Assembly: GCF_002775205.1 (NCBI RefSeq)
Contig: NC_036443.1
Span: 12,721,373-12,785,372 of the forward strand
DNA length: 64,000 nt
From: Xiphophorus maculatus
Taxonomy: Eukaryota; Chordata; Actinopteri; Cyprinodontiformes; Poeciliidae
Direction of reading: 5' to 3'
The notes under the pieces are model-generated. The model ran no database searches, was not told the origin of the DNA, and worked only from the letters and a program-made list of their open reading frames with translations. Both the position numbers and the translations under genes were made by a program. How positions within the stretch are numbered: position 1 is the first letter of the stretch; the number at the start of each line of letters is the position of its first letter. Shown piece by piece: positions 1 to 28,959 of the stretch.

Positions 1-9879
<9,879 letters not shown>

Positions 9880-10260
9880 CCTGGCAGCTAAGCCAGCTAG
9901 CTATTTCACTTTCAGTTGCTTCGGAGTGCCAGCCAGAGCCAGCTAGCTAGCTAGCTTCGATTAGCACTGAATATGCATAGTTTAACACGTTCAACGAGTA
10001 GGTGTCAGTCTTGATTGTCGCCAAGGTAAAAACTAGGACACCGATATATGGTAGATGGCGAGATGCGGATCTTTCAAAGCGTCTCTGGTTTGGTAGATTT
10101 TCTACCGAGAATCAAACAAAAAGAAAAGTAGCTAGCTATTATATACGTCAAAATACAACAGCGGCCATTTTGGCTCTACTCCACGTCACGTGATCTCAGA
10201 GAGCTCAGGAGGAGTGTTGCGTCACTGCGTCGAAAATATTCTTTGGGCATTGGCGTACTG
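9880..10260 (-). promoter_or_regulatory. ube4b 5' UTR and promoter region
   Basis: This is the region upstream of the ube4b start codon. It contains AGCT-type palindromic repeats at about 9936-9956. It also has a GCCATTTTGG motif near 10164 that fits a YY1 site read on the gene strand, an AGATGGCG motif near 10053, and the perfect E-box palindrome TCACGTGA at 10186-10193. CpGs are denser here than in the flanking AT-rich DNA. No TATA box is obvious, consistent with a housekeeping promoter. The transcription start is not determinable from sequence alone. Confidence 0.55.
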
Positions 10261-11189
10261 GAGGAGCAATCTAGTACTTTAATGTATTTTAATCTAGTAA
10301 CTTACTGATCATTTGTGTATTTCGGTGTGCATGCTTAGTTATGGCAGGATTGTTCCTCTATAAACATTCAGTCTGCATCGCCGTTTTCTTTTTTTTACGT
10401 AGATTTCGCCTTGAGTTATGAACAAGCAAGACACTTTTTTTTATCTAACGCCAGCTTCCGCGCATATTTTCAAATGAAACCTTTTTACCCAAGATATTTA
10501 CACGAGAGAGGATTTGGGCAACTGAAAAAAAAATGGCTTAATATCTAAGTCATCAATCAATAAAGTCATCTCTTTTTTCCTCTAAAAGATGCCTTTTTTA
10601 TTTAAATTAAATCAAAAATGCTTTATTAGTCCCAAAGGAAAGCTAAGTAATTCAATTCAAATTAATTTGAAATTAGAATGATTAAAGTCAGAATTCTGAC
10701 TTTTTTCAGCAGCCCTATTTTGAGCGTGAAAGTCTCAAGACTTTTATGATCACTTTATGTCAACATATTATGAGCAAAGGTTAAAAAGTAATAGAAAACT
10801 AACAAACACATTTCCAATGTTATTTCACTGTGTCCAATAAACAATTTTCTGCAGACATGGGAAGTTTTGTTTCTGTTGAAATGGGCAAAAATGCTTATAC
10901 CATTGCATTTAGTGTTGTGTTCTAAAATAATTTTCACATTTGTAAACTTGATTGGTCTGGTTTTAAACTCTATGTTTACTCTTGTTGTTGTTGTTGTTGT
11001 TTTGCTGGGTAACCAAGAACCTATGGTGCCTCAGCTGAAACTGTGAAGTCCAAAACGCAACAATAGCTCAGTTATGTTTAGAATGAATTGAACTTATCTC
11101 ACTGTTGTAAAAAATGAAAATACCTGGAACTAAAATCGTTCCCGTCTTGAAACAAACATTTGTAGTTGTTCATGGTTATAGAGGGAATT

Positions 11190-11400
11190 GAAAAGTATTC
11201 TTTATATTTGTTTTTAAAAAAACGTTCTACCTGCAACCACAAACCTTAATGTATTTATTGCCATTTTAAGCACAATGGGTTGGATATCTGTGAATTTGGA
11301 GGAAAGGGAGATATTTGTTTTTAAAATTAAATATCTGAAACGTGTGGCATGCATTTGAGGTTATCCCCACTGAATCAATATTTCGGGTCTATTTCAAATC
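11190..11400 (+). mobile_element. Tc1-like transposon 5' fragment
   Basis: The stretch from CAACCACAAACCTTAATGTA near 11235, through AAATATCTGAAACGTGTGGC near 11330, to CACTGAATCAATATTTCGGG near 11370 follows the first few hundred bases of a widespread fish Tc1-like element. That element begins with a GTATTCATACCCC-type terminus. Here the terminus is eroded to GAAAAGTATTC near 11190. No transposase frame survives. The assignment is from memory of the repeat family. Confidence 0.55.
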
Positions 11401-11483
11401 TCAATCCGCTAAACCACATAGAAAGTAGATTTACACCTCTTACTTTCACCTTTTTTGTTGGACAAATATCACAAATTACAGCT

Positions 11484-11489
11484 TTTATT
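11484..11489 (-). promoter_or_regulatory. Candidate rbp7 polyadenylation signal AATAAA
   Basis: AATAAA on the minus strand lies about 470 bases downstream of the rbp7 stop codon. It is a canonical hexamer in an AT-rich 3' region, but several other AT-rich candidates lie nearby, so the actual site is uncertain. Confidence 0.4.
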
Positions 11490-11960
11490 TAAACAAAATT
11501 TATTTAGCAAAATTCAAATTGTACAAAAATGCATCTCAAACATATTTTAGTATATCTTACATTTCTTTTAAAAATATCTACATGAATAAGAGTTTTACAT
11601 TTAAAACAATAAATGCAAATTGAACAGAACAGCTCTCAAGGAGGAATTTCGAAGAGAAAAACCAAAAGCACCTTTAATCTGTTTTCAGCCAGCTGAAACA
11701 AGTTACGAAACATTCCTGATGCTTCATTTTATAAGCTTGAATGTAGCTTCAGTATGCAGTGTAAAAGTGGTGTAGTGGTGCCATCTAGTGGGGTAAGTTT
11801 GTATCTTAAAAAAGCTACATCTGTTGTTCCTGATCTGAGTCCCCCCACACACAGTCTCTAGACTGGTGTGGCTTTCTTTTCTTCAGGGTCAGCAGTTGTG
11901 GATCGGACGCATGCTGTCTTCCAGCACCGAGCGAATTCTCCTTAAACATCTCCTTCCTCT

Positions 11961-12792
11961 TTACTCGTTTACATTCTTCTTAAACACCTGCTTGCAGACT
12001 TCTCCATCACAGTACAGTTCCTGAGGTGGAAAATGTGACAGAAATGTTTAGTGAATATGAAACACATGAAATTAAGACAAGTCGAAATTTCTTTGTAATT
12101 TCATTCCTACCAGATGGAGCTTGTCGCCTTCGACCCAGTGAGCCCAGCCTCGGTTCTTCTTCTCTCCAATCTGCTCACACTTTTGTTTATTCCCCTGCCA
12201 TGTCACTGTCGACTGCGCAGACGGAAAACAGGCAAAAAAAAAAAACGAGAGAGAATAATCAGAATGGGAGCAAAAAAATTAGGTCAGCACGTTTCATGCT
12301 TCATACAAACACCTTTGAGTGGTACGTTTACAACATCAGTCCTCACCTTGATGTGCCTGTTGTCCAGTCCCTTTGTGAACTCCTCAAACTCTTGACCGAT
12401 TTTGAAGGAGATAGCATAGTTTCTGAAGGTGCTGAGAGTTTTGATGATATACTGGTCTCCCTGCCGCTCAATCACCTTTTTCAGCTTCAGCCGCAGGGCA
12501 ATCTTTCTCAAATAAGTACTGATACCTGGAATAGTAAAGGGATTAGGAATGCTTTTGCATACTCTTGCCACAGACTCATGAATAAAATAATAACTCTGGT
12601 GTAAAATCCAAGCTCAGTTTTTCTTTGTATATTTGTGTATTCACAGCACAAACAAATTTTCTGTTTTTTTTTTTTTTAAGTTTTCATCCTATGGAGCATG
12701 TTTTTTAATTCAAACTCACCAAGTGCACTCATGTAGCCGTCGAAGTTGACATTGCTGATCATGTCCCATGTTCCACACAGACTGGTAGGCAT
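11961..12792 (-). CDS. rbp7: Cellular retinol-binding protein 7 (four exons, complete)
   Basis: Cytosolic beta-barrel carrier of retinol in the fatty-acid-binding-protein superfamily. Exons are 12720-12792, 12347-12525, 12111-12212 and 11961-12020, sized 73, 179, 102 and 60 nt. This is the canonical four-exon FABP pattern and gives 137 aa. The protein starts MPTSLCGTWDMISNVNFDGYM. It continues with the helix-turn-helix region and RKIALRLKLKKVIERQGD, then GLDNRHIK and EKKNRGWAHWVEGDKLHLEL, and ends CKQVFKKNVNE. The WAHW motif has His where RBP1 has Gln, as I recall for mammalian RBP7, which favours rbp7 over rbp1. Its position between ube4b and nmnat1, on the same strand as both, matches mammalian RBP7. 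A teleost rbp7a/rbp7b distinction cannot be made here. Confidence 0.93.
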
Positions 12793-14007
12793 GCTGATTT
12801 ATCTTAGTTTCCTTCTTCAGGGGTTTACTAGGAGCAAACTGTGATCTCTGAACTGGTGATCCAATGCAGATGAGCCTTAATAAGTGCTGCTCTCAGAAAG
12901 TTCCCGTGACACACAGGTGGGTGTGTCATCCCTCCTGTTTCTGTTGACGTTAAGATCATGTGAGGACGCAGGAGGCACTCTCGTCACTACCTGGATGGTA
13001 ATGGAAAGCAAAGACTTGTCAGACAGGTTCACTGTCAGACAACTTTTTAAGCTAAGGAATTAAAACACAAATAAAAGAAAAAAACAGACCTCGTTGTTTA
13101 CTGTCAGAGAATTCTACCGATATTTAGCTAAAAAATACGAGAATTTTGTGAATTAATTTTAGTACAATTGAAAATAATGTAAAATATCCTACTCTAATAT
13201 TATGCAACAACTAACTTAATGTTTTAATTTTTATTAACAATTAAATTTAAACTGCAGCAAAACTCTCCTGACCTCAAACCAATTTAAGTTACATTGTTAT
13301 CAATGTCATACAACAGTCTACAGCAAAATGGCAAACTTTTCTGAGCAGCAGCAAATTGAAATTGACAAATAGACACACTGTAGCACAAAGTGTGGAAGAA
13401 ATTCAGTTTTCAAGAAAACAAACATCACCTCGTGGTCGGTTAAAAAACAAGGGCCACTAGCGTTTTCCTGGAACGTGTTGCTGAGGTGTTGTCTGTTCTA
13501 TGAAAAAAAAACACAAGTCTGGGATGACTCCACAGTGTTACAGCAATTTTCAAGAGAGTGGAGGCTTTGATGCAATCTTGGATTTCACACATTAATGCAA
13601 AGTTAATCATTTTCCTCTCTGATGAAGTTAATCCTTTATTCTAATCAAATGCTTTCAAAATAATTATCTTTTTGTGTGATAGCATGATAACTTAACTTCC
13701 TCTAACCAACATTTTCAGAGGTCTGAGTGGAACTGAACGCTGTAATATGAACCATCGTACCTTCAGCATGTTCTACAATCAATTAAATCAAACCTCAAAT
13801 GTGCCAAAACATAAATTATTCCACTTTGTTATTGTATATAATAACACACATCATAGCCGTCACTCTGACAGCTATTGACATGCATTGAAAGAAGTATAAC
13901 CTTTTCTTCTTGCTATATGACATTGCATCGGACTACACACCTCCTGCTTTAGGTAAGTTGGACCTACTTCTGTTAGCTAAATGCCAGAAAAATGAGAGAA
14001 TCCTTTC

Positions 14008-14310
14008 ATTACTCTCAGTGGTTTACACACACTGAGTTTACCGTGTCTTTGAACATTTGGGAAAGCCCAGATGGTGGTGACATGTCTTTGTAAGCTAAAA
14101 GGAGGCACACCTATTGATGTTATTACAAGGCAACACCTCCAAAGCCCTGCTTTAAGAATTGGCAGACATACTGGAAAAGTTAAACAAAGTCCGGTAGAGA
14201 ATTGTGAACCTCGACCAGTCTGGTTCAACATTGGGCGCCATTTCTAGAACCAAGAAGCAGCCGTGTTCATCTGTGCTAATAAGTATAAACACCATGGAAT
14301 GGCATTAAAT
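14008..14310 (+). mobile_element. Tc1-like transposon remnant with start of transposase
   Basis: On the plus strand the stretch runs from an eroded terminal region (ACTGAGTTTACC near 14030) through GGAGGCACACCTATTGATG near 14101. It then enters a broken transposase N-terminus, RIVNLDQSGSTLGAIS, near 14199-14246. That is the helix-turn-helix start typical of Tc1 transposases, and a frameshift follows. The right part of the element is missing. A related fragment lies on the other strand near 16373. Confidence 0.7.
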
Positions 14311-15277
14311 CCCTGTTAACAATTATAAGAATATCCAAACTGTTTGATTCAAGTCAGAACATTTCACCAATTTAACTAAACCAACTAAATGTATTTAAAA
14401 TTGTGAATTTTCAATAAAATAAAATCCTTCAGGTAAATATAACTCATGAAAATAAAAGGAAGTCTGTTTTAATTTCCGTGGGGGGAAAAAAGTTATGTGT
14501 ATTCATACAAGATATTAGATGTGTCGTATCTGTTTACATTTGTATTTATTTTTGCAGAACAAGCAGAGGTCATTGTTTGTGGTCCCAAAAATGTAATGTA
14601 ACATATCAGCACTCAACTAAACTGAAATGGTTTGCGATTCTTGAGTGAATTAATCATGTAGACTCTTTATGTTGTTGGGTTGGAGGCCTGTTGGCTCAGT
14701 GCTCCCAAAACTAAACAGACAATTAGCCTTTAGCTCTGATCCTCTTCTGCAACGAACCTCCTGAAAACTAAAAACTGATGCCCCCTTTAAAAATGAAAAT
14801 ATTGTTTATTGAGTTTAAAATGTACATTTTCAGGTTCCATTATTGTTTAGTGCATTTTTTGTGTTTACCTGAGATTTTTATCCACCTTTCTTCATTTATG
14901 TAATTTTCCTGCAAACGGCTTTTAATGAGCGTGTGCATGAATGGTGGTATGCAAACAAAGTACCTTTGCCTTATGCAAAAGTAGAGGAGAAAAAAATAGG
15001 GAGCACCCAAAAACTAGGACCCTGAATAATTATCAGTTTTCAATCTCTGCCGCATTAGAACAACAAGAATAAAAAGGGAACTCCCAAGGTGAAAATGAAA
15101 GAAACCTGTTTATTATTAATGTGGCACAAATTGCTTAGTCCAACAAAAAGTGTTTCCAGAAAGACTTTGGCTTGTTAAAAGGGGATGGGGGAGTGCAGAT
15201 GGAAAGTTCCAGTTCTGAGTGAAAATATATGATGAGGTGACAGAGTTAAAGCAGCGTCAGAATCATTCAAGTATATT

Positions 15278-15283
15278 TTTATT
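15278..15283 (-). promoter_or_regulatory. Candidate nmnat1 polyadenylation signal AATAAA
   Basis: Canonical AATAAA on the minus strand, about 230 bases past the nmnat1 stop codon, with T-rich sequence around it. It is plausible as the main poly(A) signal but unproven. Confidence 0.4.
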
Positions 15284-15509
15284 CAATAAAAATTATCGGA
15301 TCAATTTTTGTACAAAATATCAAAAGTATGAAACTGTTTATTTGTAGTTGAACCTTAGCTCAGCTGCTTTATTTGACAATGCAAAAATGAAACTATAATT
15401 ATTCAATTACTACAATCTGTGGAGCAGGCACTATTGAGAGCATCAATAAAATGTGCGACTTGTTTTAGCTTCACAACCGGTTTCTGTCTTTCATAAGCAT
15501 GTCAGTAAA

Positions 15510-19356
<3,847 letters not shown>

Positions 19357-19599
19357 TCATACTGGTGCAGGATTTGCCCTGCAACAAACACAGCAGCTGA
19401 CACTACTCAGGTGTGATTTAACGTAGCCCCTTTAAACCCAGGCGCAAAAAAAAAAAAACCAAGAGAAAATACTGGAGGTTTGTTATGCTGAGAGGCTAAA
19501 ATAGCAGAGCTATAACTAGAGCTAACATGTGTTAGTCTCGTTAAAGTTGAATTTCCCATCGTAATTTAGATTGTTAGCTCTATAAGTTAGTAACATGGA

Positions 19600-23117
<3,518 letters not shown>

Positions 23118-23599
23118 ATTGTTTACAAAATTACAGTTATAACTCTTTGTTGTTCTTATTAAAAAAAAGAAAAAAGAAGTGTGCCAATTAATCAAGTTTT
23201 GCAAAAAAAAATGTGTGCACTTTTTAGTGTTTCTATAGATGCAAAAAATTTTAATAGTATTGTTTTATACTTCTTAACTTTTGTAAATTTCAGTTATTTG
23301 TCCAAGTCTGTAAAATTGTAATATAGTCGGTACGAATACCTGCAAATGAATGTAGAAGACGACGGTGCTGTGATTTGTAGTGTTGGTTTGCTGTGTGCTG
23401 TTTTACAACCTGGAAGTTCATAGACTCTTAAGGTTTTAATTAAACTGAAGTTGTTAGGATAAAAAAATGATGATCCTGAGCCTTTATAAAGGTGCCTCGA
23501 GGCTTGAACTTCATCATTCAAGCTAGAATGAAAATCATTACTTGTGGTCTTTTAATGATTATTTGATTTCTTATTATTTTTAACCGTGGTTAAACACAA

Positions 23600-24090
23600 G
23601 AATTGGGATCATCAGTTTGACTTTATTGTGACAAGAAGAACGTTTAGAGGAATCAAGGTGAGGCAAGTGCTAAGCACGGTGTTGGTAGCATCGTGCTGTG
23701 GTCTAGATATTTGCCCAAAGTGGAACAATGAATAAGGAGGATGACTACTATTAAATTTACTTGAAATCAGCAGGGAGACGGTTGAAACTTGGAAACAGCT
23801 TGTTCAAACGAGAGAATGTTCCTAAAAAACAAATCCAAGCTGGATGTGTTTGAATCGCTTTTCAAAGCTTTTTGAAATGTGATGCCAGGAACCGGGCAAG
23901 TTAAATAAACTACCAATTCTACCAAGAAAATGAATAAAATATAGTTTCACCAAAAGTCTTTTAACAGATGTGAAAAACACATGGATGAGATATTAGTTGC
24001 TAATGGGAACTTATCTAAAAGCAGTTGGGGTTGTATACTTATATTTCAGCCATTACCTGTATGCACAGTTTTGACCCTGTTTGTCTTACT
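23600..24090 (+). mobile_element. Decayed Tc1-like transposase copy
   Basis: The plus strand shows eroded Tc1 landmarks in order. GCACGGTGTTGGTAGCATCG near 23676 corresponds to the KHGGGSIM region. ATGAATAAGGAGGATGACTA near 23729 and AACTACCAATTCTACCAAG near 23909 follow. GTATACTT…TTTTGACCC near 24034-24080 resembles the terminal repeat. Frameshifts and stops are numerous, so the copy is inactive. Confidence 0.65.
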
Positions 24091-27000
24091 GAAAAGCAAC
24101 AATAACAAACTTACACACCTGTTTCTTGTTTTAAAAAAAATAAATAAATCACAGAGCTCGTGTTGTACGATTGTCCTATGCTGGAAAGATTGGCGTAAAT
24201 TAATCTCCAAAAGGCCCAAGCTAAAAGATTGGTACGAAAACTTCTGACCTGGACTGCGCATGATGTCTATTGTTTGCTGTAAGAAGCATAAAGTGACTTC
24301 TGATTGTACAGAGCTGCTCCTCAACAGGTCCAGTAAAAATGGTCTTTATATTGATCATGTGTGAAGTATTGTGCATTTCAGATTTAAAATTACAAGTATC
24401 ATAATTTACTTCCAGAAAGTATACCGGTACATCCGCGATGAATATTGATTGTATTTAGAATAACACTTCTTTTTTTTTTAAACCGTATATTAAAATACAT
24501 TTTAGAAAAAGCTGTTGATCACCTTAATTATAAACAATCTAGTGTTTTTCTGTGGAGATTTTAGTGACTAAACTGAGCAAAACTCACATTTCAGTGCTGC
24601 TAGAACAGAATCAGTATGTTACAGGAGGACAAAAAAAATATTAGTTTCACACACAATCATTACGATGGAATCAATATATTAAACATCAGTTTTTAAATGT
24701 TAGCTGTAGTTACTTCTTGTATCCAGCGGCTGTGGGAGGATATGTGTCATGCGGTAAAGTTCAATGGGTTTATTTTTATTCCTCCTCCTTAACCTAACTA
24801 TGACTGTTAGGTTAATTATCTCTAAATTGACCTTATTTATTAGAGTGTGTGTGTGTTGATGTATGTCCTGTTATGGCTTGGCTTCCTGGCTTTTAGACAT
24901 GCTCTATAAATCTTCAGTAATGTTCATGTTGGCAGCGTTTAAATTTTATTAACCTGTGATCTTAAAAAAAAAATGTTGCACAATTTTTACTCAACACCAG
25001 AGGGCACTATTGCTCCAGACGTTCTGCATGCAGGGTGTGTTATTCCACCCCAGAAATGCATTTTAAACAGTGGCACAGTTATTGTAACAACTCAAAGAAA
25101 AAAAAAAAAAAAAAAAACAAGGACAGGAAGTGTTTACATCCCATCAGTTCATCCTTTATTTTGTTTAAGAGCGAGCGTCGACTTGGCTACAACCCGCCTA
25201 CCGGCTGCTAGGAAAGTGAGAGCGGCTCCGACAAACAACAAAGGAAGCATCCAACATTTTTATGCAGACATCACAACCGTTTGTCCATTTGAGCAACATT
25301 TTAAAAGAAACAGCAAAAAAATAAAATAAAAAAACATCAATCTGGTCTGGAGAGTGATGGATGTGTGAAACAAGACAATCTCGAGAATCAGTAGTGCGTC
25401 ACAGACTCCTTTCTCCGTCTCAACCCCACACGGGACATTCACAGACGTGTGGCTCATGCAAAGTTGATTCCTAGTAGGGGCGCTACGGCCTGGCTGCGTT
25501 TTATGGCAAGAAGTGACTCGGATTAAGGGGGTTGGAGTCATGGCGGAGGCTTGTGTTTAAAGCATTACTGACTTTTGAACTGGACTTTGAACTGTCTGAC
25601 ACGATGAGTTATGCGAGTTTTGGAGATGGCAGGCCTTACTGCGATTGCGTAAAATTCACGCTGCCCTCAGAATCACTTCTCAACAACTCTGGCGATGGGA
25701 CACGGTTCAAAAAAAGAAAAAAAAAAAATCACCTTCCACTGTACAGACAGCAAAATTTATTAGTACGCCCACATTATGCTGCCAAAGCGATTTCTTCATG
25801 TACTGTACATCATTTAAAGGTGGATTCAGTACAATATCTATAGAAGATACAATATGGATCTACTTTCTCTACACATCAATAAGGACACATGACATCTAAT
25901 GTAGAATGTTTGTAGTTTCAATAAAACTAGCGGTGGACTACAGTCACTACAAGCTGAAAAAACCCATCTTCTCAGCTTTGTAAGAAATCTAGCATGAAAC
26001 AATAAAAAAAAATGCCACAAATAAAAGTGGATAAATGCGGTTTTTTTTGTTTTGTTTTTTTATTTTTCTGTTAGACCTGCTAATTTTGCAACGATTGGTG
26101 AAAAGGCACTCCCCACCTCAGCTGGCTCAGACCTGGCCCCGTGCTTTACGTGTCGTCGTGGAAGGGAGACTGGTCGTTAAGCAATTAACTGGAGATTAGA
26201 AAAAAAAATAAAAAAACAACTCTTTAAAAGAAAGCTCTGTCCCCATAAAAAAAACATCAGATTTGGCCTCTGAAAACAGACTCATGCAAAACAAAACAAA
26301 AAAGAAAAAGGAAAAATAACCAAAATCCAGCCACAATGCTTTTTGTAAACGCCACTTCTGCGCCATGCAATGCCCCAAATCTGCTAGTAATTAATGCAGG
26401 TTTTAGTACCCTCACGCAAAGGATCGTCACCTTCTGGTTTTGTAAGACAAATATATTTATATATATATGTATGTACACAACAGTGACGGACAACAGTGTC
26501 TGAGAGGAGACAGGCTGGTCGCATTTTCCCAATCGATCGTATGAGCTTTTATACTAAACTCCAGCAGGAAAATTAAGTTTACCAAATGTAAACAAATATG
26601 TAGGAACAACTCTACCAGTGTGGTTCCATGAACAATAAAGTCTAGTGGTCTATTGTGAAAAAAAAGAAGAAGTCATTTTTAAAGTGTTTTCCTGCTGAAA
26701 TAGAGCAAAATCCGTGATGTGGGTCGGAGCAGGAGAATAGGTTCAAAATGCACCGAATAAACCTGTGACCATTTTAGGATTAAACAGCCGTACTGTGGAG
26801 CAAAGATTCATTTTTCTCTCTGAAAAACAATCCAACCACCACCACTGAACCTCGGTGGAGGTGCAGAGCAAATCTCTGTTGGTCCAAACTCCTCACTTGC
26901 AGGAAGTTCGGGACCCACGTTTCAAAATCTCGCAGCCTTGCTCTCCTGCCGTCTGCAAAAGTACCAAATGTTGTGAAACAAGCGCAGCTGATCTGAAAAA

Positions 27001-28601
27001 TAAAATAAAAAGATTCCTTCTGTACAACAACGAGTTCTACCGGGAACGAAATGAGGTGAACGCCAGGAGTCGAGCATTGCCACCTGTGCACGCGGAGCAA
27101 AGCGTGACGCATCGATGGGCCAAAAACACCACAATTTTATAAATAAGTCATTCATTAAATATTTATATGTCTTAATCGTTTCAGTAACATTAGACAAAGG
27201 AAGTGATTTAGCTGTTATTATTTAAATATTACAATGTTATGTGAAGCATAATTAACTGTGGAGCTGGTTGATTAATATCTAAATTCACAATGTTAAAAAT
27301 AAGAAGTATTTCAGAATTTATTGAAATATTTCAAAGTCCTGCAGTGGCAATTGGTTTTAAGGCAATAGAACAAATAAACAAACACAAACGCCTAATGCAT
27401 CAGTTATGATACAAAATAGCTTTGAGTTGGATGTTTAAAAGCAACTGACAGGAAGTTCAATTTTAAAAAAATATTTAAAAAATCTGACTCTGATTCATTG
27501 TGTTAGGCTGAAACTGGTACGGGCCAACCAATCAGATGTTAGGGCATCTTTTACAACAGTGAGTTATTTCATGATGACAGAAAATCTGAAACAATTAAAT
27601 AAAATTATAAAATTCTTGTCTGATTTTAATATGTTATGAAATTTAAAATCAATAATTTACACATTTAATTCTGTAATCAGTAATTTATTGACATTACTCT
27701 TTACATATCAATCCAAATTTTGCTTATTAAGTCAGTATTGCATAAAAAGGTTCGAGAAATGATTTATTTTTCAGATTGAGGCGCTTTTGGTCGTCGATAG
27801 TAACGGAGCGAAAACCTGTCAAATCCTCCTGCTCACGAGAAAAGTACAGGAACCGGTTTCACTTCTCGCGAAAAACGATCGAAAGAAAACGTCAAAAAAC
27901 GGACACCACCTTGTCACGAAAACCTCCGCGTTAACAGTCCTGGGTTTCTCATGACGAGGCAGACTTTTGGGAAAAGCATGGTGGAACAGCTTCAGCAGAA
28001 ATTCAGCGACATGCTACAGCCTGCGGTGACACAAATATTCTACATTACATACGGCGTGTTTTTCTTTTTTTTTTTTTTTTTTTTAAGATATCGAGCCCTG
28101 CTGAGCGGGCTTTCACTAAACACATTGACTAATTACATTGTTTTTATATTTACAAAAAACCTTTAAAAAGCAATTCATTTCTCTACACGTAAGACTTCCC
28201 AAGTTTTCCTCATGCACTAAAACAAGAAAAATAAAAAAAAAAGAGAGCGAGAAAGAGAGATTGCAGGCTACTTCGATAAAACTGCTCCACTGTGGACTAC
28301 AATCAAGAAAACCAAAGTCATGGCAAGCGACCCTAAAAGCGTTAAGCCACAGGACATAGATCGGGAAATCTAAAAGAATCTCCGCGCGAAAGCCTGACTG
28401 AGAACAGAAAGTGCAGGGCTGGCTTCCTCACACACTCCAGAAGAAATGTAGGCCAAGTTTTCCAGGGAATTAAAAAGTATAATAAATAAAAAACATAAAG
28501 TAAAAATCAGCAATCCGGTGATGACTACACTACACTGAGTACCACCACGAAGATAACAACAGGAAAGCCTTGACCCTATACGCTGAAGGACTCTTCTATA
28601 C

Positions 28602-28607
28602 TTTATT
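28602..28607 (-). promoter_or_regulatory. Candidate proximal clstn1 polyadenylation signal AATAAA
   Basis: AATAAA on the minus strand, about 160 bases past the clstn1 stop codon and followed by T-rich sequence. Further candidates lie downstream, so alternative longer 3' UTRs are possible. Confidence 0.35.
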
Positions 28608-28764
28608 CTTTTGTTGTCGTTTTTATTTTTAAAAATTTTTTTTTTTATATATATATATCATGGCTCCTAGACATGAAACTGCATGGAGGGGTGCGTAAAG
28701 CGGTGACTGTGGCTTGGTTATGTGTGTGTGTGTGTCAGAGCATGTGTGGGGGGCTTGGTGTGTC

Positions 28765-28959
28765 TCAGTAGGTGAGGGTGGAGTCGTCCCACTCCAGCTG
28801 CTGCTGTCTGCTGGTCCCCTGCTGGTCTTCTGGCTCACCGCCCTCCTCGTCCTCGCTGCTCTCTGACTCAGCGCTTGTGATGTCGTCTTCCTCCTCCCCG
28901 TCCTCGCTCTCTTCCTCCTCTTCCTCCTCCTCCTCGCTGCTGTGTTGGTCCTCGTACGT
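28765..28959 (-). CDS. clstn1: clstn1 exon 19: acidic cytoplasmic tail
   Basis: The exon encodes TYEDQHSSEEEEEEEEESED and a further acidic Ser-rich region, ending LEWDDSTLTY and a stop. The terminal LEWDDSTL is the second kinesin-light-chain-binding motif. The Glu run comes from a GAG/GAA-rich tract at about 28900-28940, a simple-sequence region prone to length change between species. Confidence 0.93.
   Translation of the reverse strand, partial: TYEDQHSSEEEEEEEEESEDGEEEDDITSAESESSEDEEGGEPEDQQGTSRQQQLEWDDSTLTY

Larger units (their letters stand above)
10261..11960. other. Intergenic: upstream of ube4b and downstream of rbp7
   Basis: This AT-rich spacer contains the rbp7 3' UTR at its right end. 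A TTG trinucleotide run lies at about 10983-11001 and a Tc1-like remnant at about 11190-11400 (separate entry). No convincing coding exon was found on either strand. Confidence 0.7.
12793..15509. other. Intergenic: rbp7 promoter side to nmnat1 3' end
   Basis: This 2.7 kb spacer separates two minus-strand genes. It holds the rbp7 5' UTR and promoter (from 12793), a Tc1-like remnant at about 14008-14310 and the nmnat1 3' UTR with its candidate poly(A) signal. No additional coding exon is supported. Confidence 0.7.
23118..28764. other. 5.6 kb spacer between the 3' ends of lzic and clstn1
   Basis: The genes converge here. The left part has a possible ATTAAA signal for lzic at 23158-23163 and a Tc1 remnant at about 23600-24090. 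The right part should contain the clstn1 3' UTR, with AATAAA candidates on the minus strand at 28602-28607 and elsewhere; how far it extends is unclear. Homopolymer A or T runs occur at 25098-25117 and 28061-28084. No ctnnbip1-like exon was recognised on either strand, although mammals have that gene between LZIC and CLSTN1. Confidence 0.6.

Noticed and set aside
12026-12604. 192-aa plus-strand open frame
   Set aside because: It lies over rbp7 exons 2-4 on the opposite strand; its residues have no family resemblance and it is a shadow of that gene.
25532-25843. 103-aa plus-strand frame between lzic and clstn1
   Set aside because: Low-complexity Lys tract, no conserved domain and no flanking exons.
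27951-28050. ATG-initiated frame MTRQTFGKSMVEQLQQKFSD as a possible ctnnbip1-like exon
   Set aside because: It does not match ICAT helices, has no donor in frame and runs into a poly-T tract. It is more likely clstn1 3' UTR or spacer.
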